This document shows positions 16,515 to 25,097 of a stretch of DNA of 64,000 nucleotides, piece by piece. The DNA is from Palsa-744 sp963734815 (GTDB lineage: Bacteria > Actinomycetota > Thermoleophilia > Solirubrobacterales > Solirubrobacteraceae), in assembly GCA_963734815.1 (NCBI GenBank), contig CAVTIH010000002.1, positions 806,001-870,000 on the forward strand, read 5' to 3'. How positions within the stretch are numbered: the first letter of the stretch is position 1; every line of letters begins with the position of its first letter. A program made the translations under genes and the position numbers. The notes under the pieces are model-generated. The model made no database searches. It had not been told where the DNA came from and was given only the letters and a program-made list of their open reading frames with translations.

Positions 16515-17733
16515 GTGGACAGCGGCTCACAAGAGGGTCCAGCGCAGGCTTCGGCGCCGGGCCCTCCCGGGGTGGCGCGCACGCCGGCGGCCGATCCGGG
16601 TGGGGAGCGCGCACCGACGGCGGCCAACCCGGGTGGGGAACGCACGCCCGCGGCCGATCCGGGTGGGGAGCGCACGCCCGAGATCCCTCCCTCCAGGGGA
16701 CAGCAGCTGCTCGAGCGGGTGCTGTCCCTGCGCGAGGGCAGCATCATCGTCGTCACGCTGATCGTGGCGATCTACTTCTCGCTGACCACCAGCACCTTCC
16801 TCACCAGCTCCAGCTTCAAGACGCTGCTGCCGTTCTTCGCCCCGTTCGCGATCCTCGGCGCGGGCGAGGTGTTCGTGATGATTTTGGGCGAGATCGACCT
16901 GTCGATCGGGGCGACCTATCTGCTCGCGCCGTTCCTTTACTACAAGCTGGCGGTGGCGGGGATTCCGTACGTGCCGTGCGTGCTGATCGCGCTGGCCGGC
17001 TGCATGGTGGTCGGTTTCATCAACGGGTTCTTCACGGCGGTGGTCGGCATCAGCTCGTTCGTGGCCACGCTCGGCATGCTGTTCACGCTGGAGGGGCTGA
17101 CGCTGATCATCTCGCACGGCGTGCCGGTCGCGATGCCGGGGGCGGAAGTCACGAGCACGACCGTCAACGTCCACCACGTGATCAACGGGGCGCACATCGT
17201 GCTCACCGAAACGGTCAACCACGTCTCGACGTTCGCAAAAATCCTCGGCGAGGGCACCTACTCGGAGCTGATCTGGGCGCTCGTGATCGTGGTTGTGGGG
17301 CAGATCGTGCTGACGTTCACCCGCTGGGGCATATACACCGTGGCCGTGGGCTCCAACAAGCTGGCCGCCTCCGAGGCAGGGGTACGAGTGCGCCTGGTGA
17401 TGATCCGCAACTTCATCCTGTGCGCCGCCGCCGGGGGCTTCGCCGGCATCCTCGAGGCGGTGCGAGCCTCCTCGGTGCAGCCAGACGTGGCCGGGGCCAA
17501 CGAAATCCTGTTCAAGGGGATCTCGGCGGCGGTGATTGGCGGCACGCTCCTCGCGGGTGGGTCGGGGACCGTCGTGGGCGCGCTGATTGGAGCGCTGTTC
17601 CTGGGCATCCTCAACGACGGGCTGATCCTCAAGGGCGTCAACGCCGACTACCAGCTGTTCTATCTGGGCCTGGCGATCATCCTGGCGATGACCGTCAACG
17701 TGTACGTGCAGCGCGTGCGCAGGGGTTCCCGCA

Positions 17734-17741
<8 letters not shown>
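16515..17741 (+). CDS. Sugar ABC transporter permease (RbsC-type)
   Basis: This 408-residue permease carries about nine hydrophobic spans. The motifs FFAPFAILGAGEVFVMILGEIDLSIGA and ILFKGISAAVIGGTLLAGGSGTVVGALIGA are those of the ribose/branched-chain-type permease family. An N-terminal extension of about 60 residues is made of three imperfect ADPGGERTP repeats and is absent from typical RbsC proteins. Start GTG 16515 is 15 bases after the binding protein stop. The 3' end overlaps the ATPase gene by 8 bases, so translation is probably coupled. Confidence 0.9.
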
Positions 17742-18558
<817 letters not shown>

Positions 18559-18576
18559 GGGCAACTGAGCCCGCGG

Positions 18577-18670
18577 ACGGCAGCAAGGGTCCCTGGCGGC
18601 GCCAGCGAGAGTCCCTACGGCAGCAGACTCCCTACGACAGCGAGAGTCCCCACGGCAGCAAGCGCCCCCT
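18577..18670. repeat. Array of five imperfect 17-21-bp units
   Basis: Five units of the form (A/G)CGGCAGCRA-N-GTCCCY follow one another between the ABC operon and the next gene. They end right at a TACGAT -10-like box. Possible operator array or slippage product; no spacers, so not a CRISPR. Confidence 0.6.
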
Positions 18671-18675
18671 ACGAT
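18670..18675 (+). promoter_or_regulatory. Probable -10 box (TACGAT)
   Basis: TACGAT ends six bases before ATG 18682, directly after the repeat array, giving a near-leaderless transcript. Confidence 0.4.
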
Positions 18676-18681
18676 TGCCGG

Positions 18682-20307
18682 ATGCCGGTCCGGTTTTTAC
18701 ATGCGCAATCCCGTGGCGCCCGCGCGGCGCTGATCGCCGCGCTGCTCGTTCCTCCGTGTGCGGCGTCCACCGCGGCTGCGCGCTGGTCTGCACCAGCGCG
18801 GCCGGCCGGCTGCGCCGCGGCGCTCCCATCCACGTCGGCGCCGTCGGTTGTGTTCCCGGGCGCCAACCCCACCACGCGCAGCGGGCCGGGGGCGCTGCTG
18901 TGGAGCGCCCCGCGTGGATGCGCTGGGGGTGCCACGGCCAGCGAAGCGGTGGGCACCGCGGCCAGCGAAGCGGTGGGGGCTCCGCTCGCGGACGACGATC
19001 TCCCGGGTCGCGACCGCGCGCTCGCCGCCGGCGCCGGCAACCTTGCTGAAGTGGTGGCTGCCGCGGGCACCGCCACCGGGCAGGTCCTCGTGGTTGGCGG
19101 TGGGGACCTGGCGGAGGGCGACGGTGTGGGCGCGTTCGGAGCGCCACACTCGCTGGGCGGACCGGCGACGCCGGTGGCGCTCGCCAGCGCCTATCTCGGC
19201 GACGTGGCGATCGCCTCCCCGGTACGCATACGCGGGTCGGGATGGGCGATCGCGGTGCGCGTGCAGCGCCATTACGCCGAGTCGCCCGCAGCCGCCCGCG
19301 TGGTGCCCGTGGGCGCCAGCCCGGTCGAAGCGGTGGTTGCGACGATGGACTATCACGCCGAAATACTGCTCGTGTGGGCCAGCCGCGGCGCGATCTACGC
19401 ACGTGCGCTCTCCCCCGTGGGGGCGCTCGGGCCGGTGCAGCGGTTGGGGAGCTTCGCGGCCGGGTCGCCCAACCTGGAACTGCGGGCACTCCTCAGCGAC
19501 GACGGCCACGCGATCGTGGCTTGGCGCAGCCAGTCGGCGGCACCCGACGGCGCGCCGCGCACGACGATCGAACTGAGCATCTCCGGCAGCGGGCTCGCCT
19601 TCGGAGCGCCGCGGCTACTCGAACGCTTCCGCGACCTCGGCGGCTTCGTCCCACCCGCCGGCTCGCTGCGGCTGCCGCGACTCTCCAGCGAGGCGGTGAT
19701 GATCGGGTGGACAGGCGTCGATGCCGGCCGCTACGTCGTGCGCGCCTCGCCGGTGTCGCTGCGCCGCGGCGCGTGGGCGCCAGTGGTGATCTCCGGGCAG
19801 ACCAGCTCAGACGCGGTGCTGGCGGACATCGCCGCAGGACCCGACGCCGAAGCGTTTGCGCTGTGGCGGACAGCTCCGAGCTTGGCGAACGGTGCCGCCG
19901 GGCGGGCGGGCTCCGGTCCTTGGGCGATTCGCGGGGCGCGCGGCCACTACGCCGGGCGTGGGGAAGTCTCCTTCGCCGCCCCCGAACCCGTGGCTGCGCC
20001 CGGGCCCAACGGACCGCCGGCGGTCGCGGTGGACCCCACGAGCGGTCGCGTGCTTGCTGCGTGGGTCACGCTCGCGGGCGGGAGCGGCGTGGGGCGCATC
20101 ATGTACGCGCTGCGCGCAGCCGGGTCGCGGTCCGCACCGGCGCCAGCCGCCGCCTCCTCGACACATGCTGCGCGCCGGGATCTCGGAGGCCACGGCGGTG
20201 TAGCGCTGGTTGTCGGCCTCTGCTTGCTCGCCGCGCTCGTGCTCGCGGGCGCGCTCCTGTTCGCTGTCTCCCGCCGCCCAGGGCACATGCGCGCGCGGCG
20301 GGGTTGA
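18682..20307 (+). CDS. Exported, membrane-anchored protein of unknown function (possible beta-propeller)
   Basis: This 541-residue protein has a signal-like N-terminus (ARAALIAALLVPPCAAS), a C-terminal membrane helix (VALVVGLCLLAALVLAGALLFAV) and an Arg-rich cytoplasmic tail. The bulk contains repeated strand-rich units ending in patterns such as EILLVWASRGAIYARAL, HAIVAWRSQSA, EAFALWRTAPS and RVLAAWVTLAG. This VAW/LWR periodicity fits a surface beta-propeller, which is inference. A 20-residue stretch near residue 90 holds a duplicated ASEAVG unit. It follows the sugar importer but has its own promoter-like box. Confidence 0.6.
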   Translation: MPVRFLHAQSRGARAALIAALLVPPCAASTAAARWSAPARPAGCAAALPSTSAPSVVFPGANPTTRSGPGALLWSAPRGCAGGATASEAVGTAASEAVGAPLADDDLPGRDRALAAGAGNLAEVVAAAGTATGQVLVVGGGDLAEGDGVGAFGAPHSLGGPATPVALASAYLGDVAIASPVRIRGSGWAIAVRVQRHYAESPAAARVVPVGASPVEAVVATMDYHAEILLVWASRGAIYARALSPVGALGPVQRLGSFAAGSPNLELRALLSDDGHAIVAWRSQSAAPDGAPRTTIELSISGSGLAFGAPRLLERFRDLGGFVPPAGSLRLPRLSSEAVMIGWTGVDAGRYVVRASPVSLRRGAWAPVVISGQTSSDAVLADIAAGPDAEAFALWRTAPSLANGAAGRAGSGPWAIRGARGHYAGRGEVSFAAPEPVAAPGPNGPPAVAVDPTSGRVLAAWVTLAGGSGVGRIMYALRAAGSRSAPAPAAASSTHAARRDLGGHGGVALVVGLCLLAALVLAGALLFAVSRRPGHMRARRG

Positions 20308-20362
20308 GGCCGACAGGCCAGCAAATCGCCCCGTCTCGCGTCGCGGGTCAGCCTACGGCGGC

Positions 20363-20474
20363 TCAGCCGACGAGCAGCTGCGCTACGCCGGCCTGGTCGG
20401 GCACGACGTGCGGGAGACCCGGGATCGAGGCAAAGGCCGCGTCGCAGGTGCTCGCCGCTGGTGCTGACGATCAT
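20363..20474 (-). pseudogene. VapC (PIN) toxin remnant with internal deletion
   Basis: The frame opens with ATGATCGTC (MIV, a typical VapC start) overlapping the antitoxin stop by 4 bases. The sequence then jumps, in another frame, to CDAAFASIPGLPHVV and a stop, which matches the C-terminal end of PIN toxins (DxDFxRxPGL). The catalytic middle of about 100 codons is missing. The toxin is therefore dead while its antitoxin gene is intact. Confidence 0.6.
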
Positions 20475-20728
20475 GCTCGCCGGCCGCGCAGCACCTCGAG
20501 CTCGGCGCGTAGATCCTCGGCGCGGGAGGGGACCGGCATATCGGCCGCTTGGAGCAGGCGCCGGCCCGCCGCCGCGCGGCGTGCGGATGGACTGCTGACC
20601 CCACGATCGATGGCCTCGCGGACAACGGTCGCGACCGACACGCCGCGCTCTCGGGCGACGTCGACGATCCGGCGGTGACGCTCATCGTCCAGCAGGATCT
20701 GCAGGCGATGCTCCAATGACATGCTCAT
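20471..20728 (-). CDS. VapB-type ribbon-helix-helix antitoxin (orphaned)
   Basis: This 85-residue protein starts MSMSLEHRLQILLDDERHRRIVDVARERGVSVATVVREAIDRGV, where LQILLDDE is the DNA-binding strand and the two helices follow. It is a CopG/Arc-like antitoxin with a C-terminal toxin-binding tail RAEDLRAELEVLRG. The next gene should be a VapC toxin, but only a deleted remnant remains. It may now act only as a repressor or in cross-neutralisation. Confidence 0.75.
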   Translation of the reverse strand: MSMSLEHRLQILLDDERHRRIVDVARERGVSVATVVREAIDRGVSSPSARRAAAGRRLLQAADMPVPSRAEDLRAELEVLRGRRA

Positions 20729-20746
20729 ACACTAGACCCCGGCCCC

Positions 20747-21652
20747 CTACGCCAGCATCGACAGGAGCGCCATTCGGATCGGGACGCCGTTGGCGGCCTG
20801 CTTGAAGTAGAGCGCCTCGGGCAGGTCGTCCACCTCGCGAGCGATCTCGTGGATCCGCGGCAGCGGGTCGAGCAGTAGCTTGATCTCCGAGCCGCGCACG
20901 TCCTCGGCGGCGATGCAGTAGCGCTCGCGATAGGTCGACGCCAGTGCGGGGTCCGCGATGCGCTCGACCTGGAAGCGGTTGACGTACACCACCTCGCGTG
21001 CCAGCAGCTGTTGCATGTCGCTGCTCTGTTGCACCCGCAGGCCCCGCTCGCGCAGGTCGCCCAGCTCGCGCTCGTCCAACCACAGCTCCTCGGGGCCGAC
21101 CAGCAGCACGTCGTTATCGGGGTAGTGGGAGAGGCCGCGGCAGAGCGAGTGGATCGAGCGCGAGTGGCGGGGGTCGAAGCCCATCCCCACCCGCAGCGAG
21201 TGCAGCCGCCCCAGTTCGCGCTCGATCGTGTACATGTCGATCAGCGCCTGCGTGGGATGCTCGTTGGGGCCGTCGCCGCCGTTGATCAGCGGCACCGGGC
21301 TGACCTCGGACGCGCGCTGCGCGACACCGGCCGCCTCGTGGCGCAGGACGATCAGGTCGGCGTAGCTGCCGACCACGCGTACCGTGTCCTCGATCGACTC
21401 GCCCTTGGATAACGACGAGGACTCCACCCCGCGGTGCTCGATCACCGCGGCCCCCAAGCGCGCCGCGGCCGCATGGAAGCTGAGGATCGTGCGCGATGAG
21501 GGCTCGAAGAACAGCAGCGCCACCACCCTCCCGGTAAGGCTGGAGAGGCGCGTGGGGATCCGCAGCGCGGCGGCCATGTCGTCGGCGGTCGCGAAGATCT
21601 CGCGGGCCAAGTTGTCGTCGACCTGGTCGATCGAGATCAGGTGACGGGGCAT
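20747..21652 (-). CDS. Aspartate/ornithine carbamoyltransferase family protein (divergent ATCase)
   Basis: This 301-residue protein has the carbamoyl-phosphate loop LLFFEPSSRTILSF, a lysine loop ESSSLSKGESIEDTVRV, LINGGDGPNEHPTQALIDMY and a C-terminal ALYFKQAANGVPIRMALL, so it is an aspartate-carbamoyltransferase-type enzyme. Two features are unusual. The HPLPR motif is DPLPR, and the GDLxxGRTVHS segment reads MGFDPRHSRSIHSL. The gene stands alone, with no other pyr gene nearby. It may be a specialised transcarbamylase rather than the housekeeping PyrB. Start ATG 21652 is eight bases after a TATATT box on its strand. Confidence 0.7.
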   Translation of the reverse strand: MPRHLISIDQVDDNLAREIFATADDMAAALRIPTRLSSLTGRVVALLFFEPSSRTILSFHAAAARLGAAVIEHRGVESSSLSKGESIEDTVRVVGSYADLIVLRHEAAGVAQRASEVSPVPLINGGDGPNEHPTQALIDMYTIERELGRLHSLRVGMGFDPRHSRSIHSLCRGLSHYPDNDVLLVGPEELWLDERELGDLRERGLRVQQSSDMQQLLAREVVYVNRFQVERIADPALASTYRERYCIAAEDVRGSEIKLLLDPLPRIHEIAREVDDLPEALYFKQAANGVPIRMALLSMLA

Positions 21653-21660
21653 CGACGGGG

Positions 21661-21666
21661 AATATA
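21661..21666 (-). promoter_or_regulatory. Probable -10 box (TATATT) of the carbamoyltransferase gene
   Basis: On the minus strand TATATT ends eight bases before the ATG. Upstream, GAAGTG-TC-CACTTC (21683-21696) forms a palindrome near the -35 position and could be an operator. Confidence 0.5.
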
Positions 21667-21709
21667 ACCAGCGTCTGCTGCCGAAGTGGACACTTCTTTT
21701 GGGATCCTA

Positions 21710-21778
21710 CCAAATAAGACTAGGTCTCGTTCTTATTTGGTTGGGGCGGCAGGCGGCACTTATTTGGTTGGGGGCGGC
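21710..21778. repeat. Three copies of a CTTATTTGGTTGGGG-type element, one inverted
   Basis: CCAAATAAGA at 21710-21719 pairs with TCTTATTTGG at 21731-21740 as a 10-bp inverted repeat. The CTTATTTGGTTGGGG(G)CGGC element then recurs 27 bases further at 21759-21778. The segment is AT-rich against its surroundings and lies upstream of the carbamoyltransferase and after ogt. It is a plausible regulatory or termination element. Confidence 0.55.
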
Positions 21779-21789
21779 GCACAGGGATG

Positions 21790-22326
21790 CTACGCCAGCA
21801 CCATCGCCCCGGTCTCCAGCGCCAGCAGCTGCTGCTTGCGCGGCAGCCCCCCGCCGTAGCCGGTGAGCGTCCCGTTCGCACCGATCACTCGGTGGCAGGG
21901 TATGACGATCGCGATCGGGTTGCGATTGTTGGCGCCACCCACCGCACGGGCCGCGCCGGGTTGACCGACGGTGGCCGCGATCTCACCGTAGGAGGCGGTC
22001 TCGCCGTAGGGGATCGCGCACAGCGCGCGCCACACATCGAGCTGAAACGGCGAGCCGCTGGGGGCAAGATCGAGCTCGAACTCGCGGCGCTCGCCCGCGA
22101 AGTACTCCTCCAGCTGGCGGCGCAACGGCGCGAGCGCCTCCTCGTTGCACACCCAAGAGTCGCGTGCTGGGAGGCGGTGGCCGCCAAGAGGGTGGCGCAG
22201 CCGGCCGGAGGCCGGTGAGCCGGGCCCCTCGTTCTTAGTCAAAAAGTGCAGGCCGGTGATTCGACCCGCCGCGTCGGCGCTGGCGAGCAGCTCTCCGACG
22301 GGACTGTCAATCGTTGTGTAGTTCAT
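21790..22326 (-). CDS. ogt: Methylated-DNA--protein-cysteine methyltransferase
   Basis: This 178-residue repair protein starts NYTTIDSPVGELLASADAAG and has FQLDVWRALCAIPYGETASYGEIA (helix-turn-helix) and IAIVIPCHRVIGANG, the active-site Cys in PCHRV. It removes methyl groups from O6-methylguanine by suicide transfer. A 25-30-residue insertion (PGSPASGRLRHPLGGHRL) separates the N-terminal domain from the helical domain and is not typical. It is divergent from ada-alkA across a promoter region with a 15-bp inverted repeat, so the two are probably induced together. Confidence 0.93.
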   Translation of the reverse strand: MNYTTIDSPVGELLASADAAGRITGLHFLTKNEGPGSPASGRLRHPLGGHRLPARDSWVCNEEALAPLRRQLEEYFAGERREFELDLAPSGSPFQLDVWRALCAIPYGETASYGEIAATVGQPGAARAVGGANNRNPIAIVIPCHRVIGANGTLTGYGGGLPRKQQLLALETGAMVLA

Positions 22327-22359
22327 GCCACTACTCTGACACCCGCCGGCGCCAGATGC

Positions 22360-22413
22360 TGGCGGAAATCGGACAGGGTAGGTATGGAGAACGTCGCCGT
22401 CCGATTTCCGCCA
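22360..22413. promoter_or_regulatory. Perfect 15-bp inverted repeat in the ogt / ada-alkA divergent promoter
   Basis: TGGCGGAAATCGGAC at 22360-22374 and its exact complement at 22399-22413 are separated by 24 bp. Each arm faces one of the two divergent genes, at about 24-33 bases from its start codon. This is the layout expected of twin activator sites (Ada boxes) for methylation-induced transcription. Confidence 0.7.
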
Positions 22414-22424
22414 ACCCTGCCCCT

Positions 22425-22430
22425 CATACT
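22425..22430 (+). promoter_or_regulatory. Probable -10 box (CATACT) of ada-alkA
   Basis: CATACT ends seven bases before ATG 22438 and lies 11 bases after the right arm of the inverted repeat, so an activator bound there would contact RNA polymerase at -35. Confidence 0.45.
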
Positions 22431-22437
22431 GGTGTGC

Positions 22438-24096
22438 ATGAGTGCTTTCGACACGCGTGACACCGGGGACTTCCAGGCGCGCTACCGCGTGCTCGGCAGC
22501 CGCGACCACCGCTTCGACGGGTGCTTCTTCGTGGCGGTCACCTCCACCGGAATCTACTGCCGCCCGAGTTGCCCCGCGATCGTGCCCAAGCGCCGCAACG
22601 TGCGCTTCTACCCGACCGCCGCGGCCGCCCAGAGCGCCGGCTTTCGAGCCTGCCTGCGCTGCCATCCGCACGCCGTGCCCGGCTCGCCGGAGTGGAATCG
22701 CCGCGGCGACCTGGCAGCACGCGCGATGGGACTGATCGCGGACGGGGTCGTCGACCGCGATGGCGTTCACGGCCTCGCGCGCCGGCTGGCCTACAGCGAG
22801 CGTCACCTCACGCGTCAGCTCACCGCCGAGCTGGGCGCCGGCCCGCTCGCACTGGCTCGCGCGCAGCGCGCGCAAACCGCGCGCATCCTGATCGAGACCA
22901 CGCCGCTGAGGCTGATCGACGTCGCCCACGCCGCGGGCTTCGCGAGCGTGCGCCAGTTCAACGACACGATCCGCGAGGTCTACGCACGCACCCCCACGGA
23001 GCTGCGCCGCCGGGCGCCGGGACAACGCCGCGGCATCGAGCACGGGAACGCCGTGGCGAACGCCCGCCCACCGGGGAGCGGGTTCCAAGCTGGGCCAATC
23101 GCACCGGCCGAGGACATCCCGCTCACCGTGCGGCTGGCCTACCGCGAGCCGCTCGACTGGGGGAGGCTCGCGGGCTTCCTCGGAGCACGCGCGGTGCCCG
23201 GCGTGGAGGAGGTTGTGGATGGGTGCTACCGGCGCACCCTGCGCCTGCCCCATGGGCACGGCATCGTCGCACTCACCCCCGTGGACGGGCAGATCGAGTG
23301 CCGCCTGCGCCTTGCCGACCTGCGCGACCTGACCGCCGCCGTGCAGCGCTGCCGGCGCCTGCTCGACCTCGACGCCGACCCCACCACACCCGCTGAGCAC
23401 CTCGCCCGCGACCCGCTGCTGGCGCCGCTGGTGCACGCCGCGCCCGGGCTGCGCCTGCCCGGAGCCGTGGACGGCGCCGAGCTCGCGGTGCGCGCCGTGC
23501 TCGGACAGCAGATCTCCGTGGCCGCCGCTCGCACCGCCGCCGCGCGGCTCACACAGGCGCTTGGGGAGCCATTGGCAGTGGTTGATCCCCATCCTTACAA
23601 CGACACCAGTCCACAAATCGCCCACGGTGAGTCCACCCTCACCCACCTGTTCCCCACCCCCGCCGCGATCGCCGCCGCGGCACCTGACGAGCTGCCGGGC
23701 GGCCCTGCGCGCCGGCGCCAAACACTGCAGGCGCTGACGCGGCTGCTGGCCGATGGAGAGCTCGCGATTGACCCCGGCAGCGACCGCGGGGAGGTGCGCG
23801 CGCGCCTGCTCGAGCTTCCCGGCGTGGGGCCGTGGACCACGGAGTACATCGCGATGCGCGCGCTCGCCGACCCCGACGCGTTCCTGCCCACCGACCTCGG
23901 CGTGCGCCGCGCGTTGGAAGCGCTCGGCAGCTGCTGGCCGAACCGGGGATGCTCGCCGGAGGCGAGTGTCTCCCGGCTTCGGTCCGCGTCGAGTGGAGGG
24001 TGCTCGCCCCGGGACGCCGCGCGCCTGGCGGAGCGCTGGCGGCCGTGGCGTGCCTACGCGCTGGCGCACCTGTGGGGCACGCTCGCCCCGGCCTGA
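22438..24096 (+). CDS. Ada-AlkA fusion: methyl-sensing regulator and 3-methyladenine DNA glycosylase
   Basis: This 552-residue protein has three parts. First, an Ada-type zinc/methyl-acceptor domain with Cys41, Cys45 (GIYCRPSC) and Cys72, Cys75 (ACLRC). Second, an AraC-type DNA-binding domain (VHGLARRLAYSERHLTRQL and IDVAHAAGFASVRQFND). Third, an AlkA domain ending in the helix-hairpin-helix GPD motif (ELPGVGPWTTEYIAMRAL, catalytic Asp in PTDLGVRRAL). Methyl transfer to Cys41 is expected to turn it into an activator of itself and of ogt. This fusion is known in actinobacteria. Two insertions, near VVDPHPYNDTSPQIAHGE and GCSPEASVSRLRSASSGG, lengthen loops of the glycosylase domain. Confidence 0.93.
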   Translation: MSAFDTRDTGDFQARYRVLGSRDHRFDGCFFVAVTSTGIYCRPSCPAIVPKRRNVRFYPTAAAAQSAGFRACLRCHPHAVPGSPEWNRRGDLAARAMGLIADGVVDRDGVHGLARRLAYSERHLTRQLTAELGAGPLALARAQRAQTARILIETTPLRLIDVAHAAGFASVRQFNDTIREVYARTPTELRRRAPGQRRGIEHGNAVANARPPGSGFQAGPIAPAEDIPLTVRLAYREPLDWGRLAGFLGARAVPGVEEVVDGCYRRTLRLPHGHGIVALTPVDGQIECRLRLADLRDLTAAVQRCRRLLDLDADPTTPAEHLARDPLLAPLVHAAPGLRLPGAVDGAELAVRAVLGQQISVAAARTAAARLTQALGEPLAVVDPHPYNDTSPQIAHGESTLTHLFPTPAAIAAAAPDELPGGPARRRQTLQALTRLLADGELAIDPGSDRGEVRARLLELPGVGPWTTEYIAMRALADPDAFLPTDLGVRRALEALGSCWPNRGCSPEASVSRLRSASSGGCSPRDAARLAERWRPWRAYALAHLWGTLAPA

Positions 24097-24153
24097 CCCC
24101 CGGCAGCCCGACCCCCCGGCCGCCTGACCCCCCGGCAGCCCGACCCCCCGGCG
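24091..24153. repeat. 31-bp tandem duplication after ada-alkA
   Basis: Two abutting C-rich units, 24091-24121 and 24122-24153, differ by one inserted base. The first contains the stop codon of ada-alkA. Confidence 0.75.
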
Positions 24154-24197
24154 GCCGCCGGTCCCACAACGTCAGCCTCGGCATCCGCCAGGCCCCG

Positions 24198-24203
24198 TAG
24201 ATT
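24198..24203 (+). promoter_or_regulatory. Probable -10 box (TAGATT) of the methyltransferase gene
   Basis: TAGATT ends six bases before GTG 24210, predicting a leaderless mRNA. Confidence 0.45.
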
Positions 24204-24209
24204 GGCCGG

Positions 24210-25055
24210 GTGCTCGGCGAGAACAGCGTCATCCTCGGCGACAACCTCGACGTGCTGCCGGGCCTCGAGGACGAGGCCTTCCAGCTGATCTACATCGACC
24301 CGCCGTTCAACACCGGCAAGGTGCAAACGCGCAAGACGCTGCAGGCGGTGACGGACGAGGGCGGCGATCGCATCGGGTTCATGGGGCGCCGCTACCGGAC
24401 GCGCCTGCTCGCGGAGTCTTCCTATCTCGACGAGTTCGACGACTACCTCGCGTTCCTGGAGCCGCGTCTGCGCGAAGCGCACAGGCTGCTGGCAAACAGC
24501 GGAACCATCTACTTCCACATCGACTATCGCGAGGCCCACTACTGCAAGCTGCTGCTGGATGAGATCTTCGGCCGCGAGTGCTTCCTCAACGAGATCATCT
24601 GGGCGTACGATTACGGCGCGCGATCGCGCCGGCGCTGGCCGGCCAAGCACGACACGATCCTGGTGTATGTGAAGGACCCGCGACACTACCACTACGACGA
24701 CGCGGCGGTCGACCGCGAGCCGTACATGGCGCCGGGGCTGGTGAGCGCCGAGAAGGTGGCGAAGGGCAAGCTGCCGACCGACGTGTGGTGGCACACGATC
24801 GTGCCCACCAACGGTCGCGAGAAGACCGGCTACCCCACGCAGAAGCCCGAGGGCATCGTGCGGCGCATGATCCAGGCATCGACGCGCCCGGGCGACTGGT
24901 GCCTGGACTTCTTCGCCGGCAGCGGCACGCTCGGAGCGGTGGCCGCGAAGCTGGGCAGGCGCTACGTGATGGTCGACTGCAACCCCGAGGCCGTGCGCGT
25001 GATCCACGCGCGGCTGAAGGTTGGGACGGACGAGCGCGCGAGCGCCGGGGGATAA
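24210..25055 (+). CDS. Orphan DNA adenine-N6/cytosine-N4 methyltransferase
   Basis: This 281-residue enzyme has the catalytic motif LIYIDPPFNTGKV near residues 28-40 and the AdoMet-binding motif CLDFFAGSGTLGAVA near residue 240. The order, motif IV before motif I, is that of beta-class amino-methyltransferases. SGTIYFHIDYREAHYCK and GYPTQKPEGIVRRMIQASTRPGD are conserved in this group. There is no restriction endonuclease gene nearby, so it is probably a solitary epigenetic or cell-cycle methylase. Start is GTG 24210. Confidence 0.9.
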   Translation: MLGENSVILGDNLDVLPGLEDEAFQLIYIDPPFNTGKVQTRKTLQAVTDEGGDRIGFMGRRYRTRLLAESSYLDEFDDYLAFLEPRLREAHRLLANSGTIYFHIDYREAHYCKLLLDEIFGRECFLNEIIWAYDYGARSRRRWPAKHDTILVYVKDPRHYHYDDAAVDREPYMAPGLVSAEKVAKGKLPTDVWWHTIVPTNGREKTGYPTQKPEGIVRRMIQASTRPGDWCLDFFAGSGTLGAVAAKLGRRYVMVDCNPEAVRVIHARLKVGTDERASAGG

Positions 25056-25097
25056 ACACGAGGTACGGGGCGACCGACGCCTCAGCTCGTTGTCGCG

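Noticed and set aside
18577..18670. CRISPR array
   Set aside because: Units are short, imperfect and directly adjacent, with no unique spacers and no cas genes; the same holds for 56067-56166.
21790..24069. 759-codon minus-strand open frame covering ogt and the antisense of ada-alkA
   Set aside because: Only the last 178 codons (Ogt) look like protein; the rest mirrors the ada-alkA gene.
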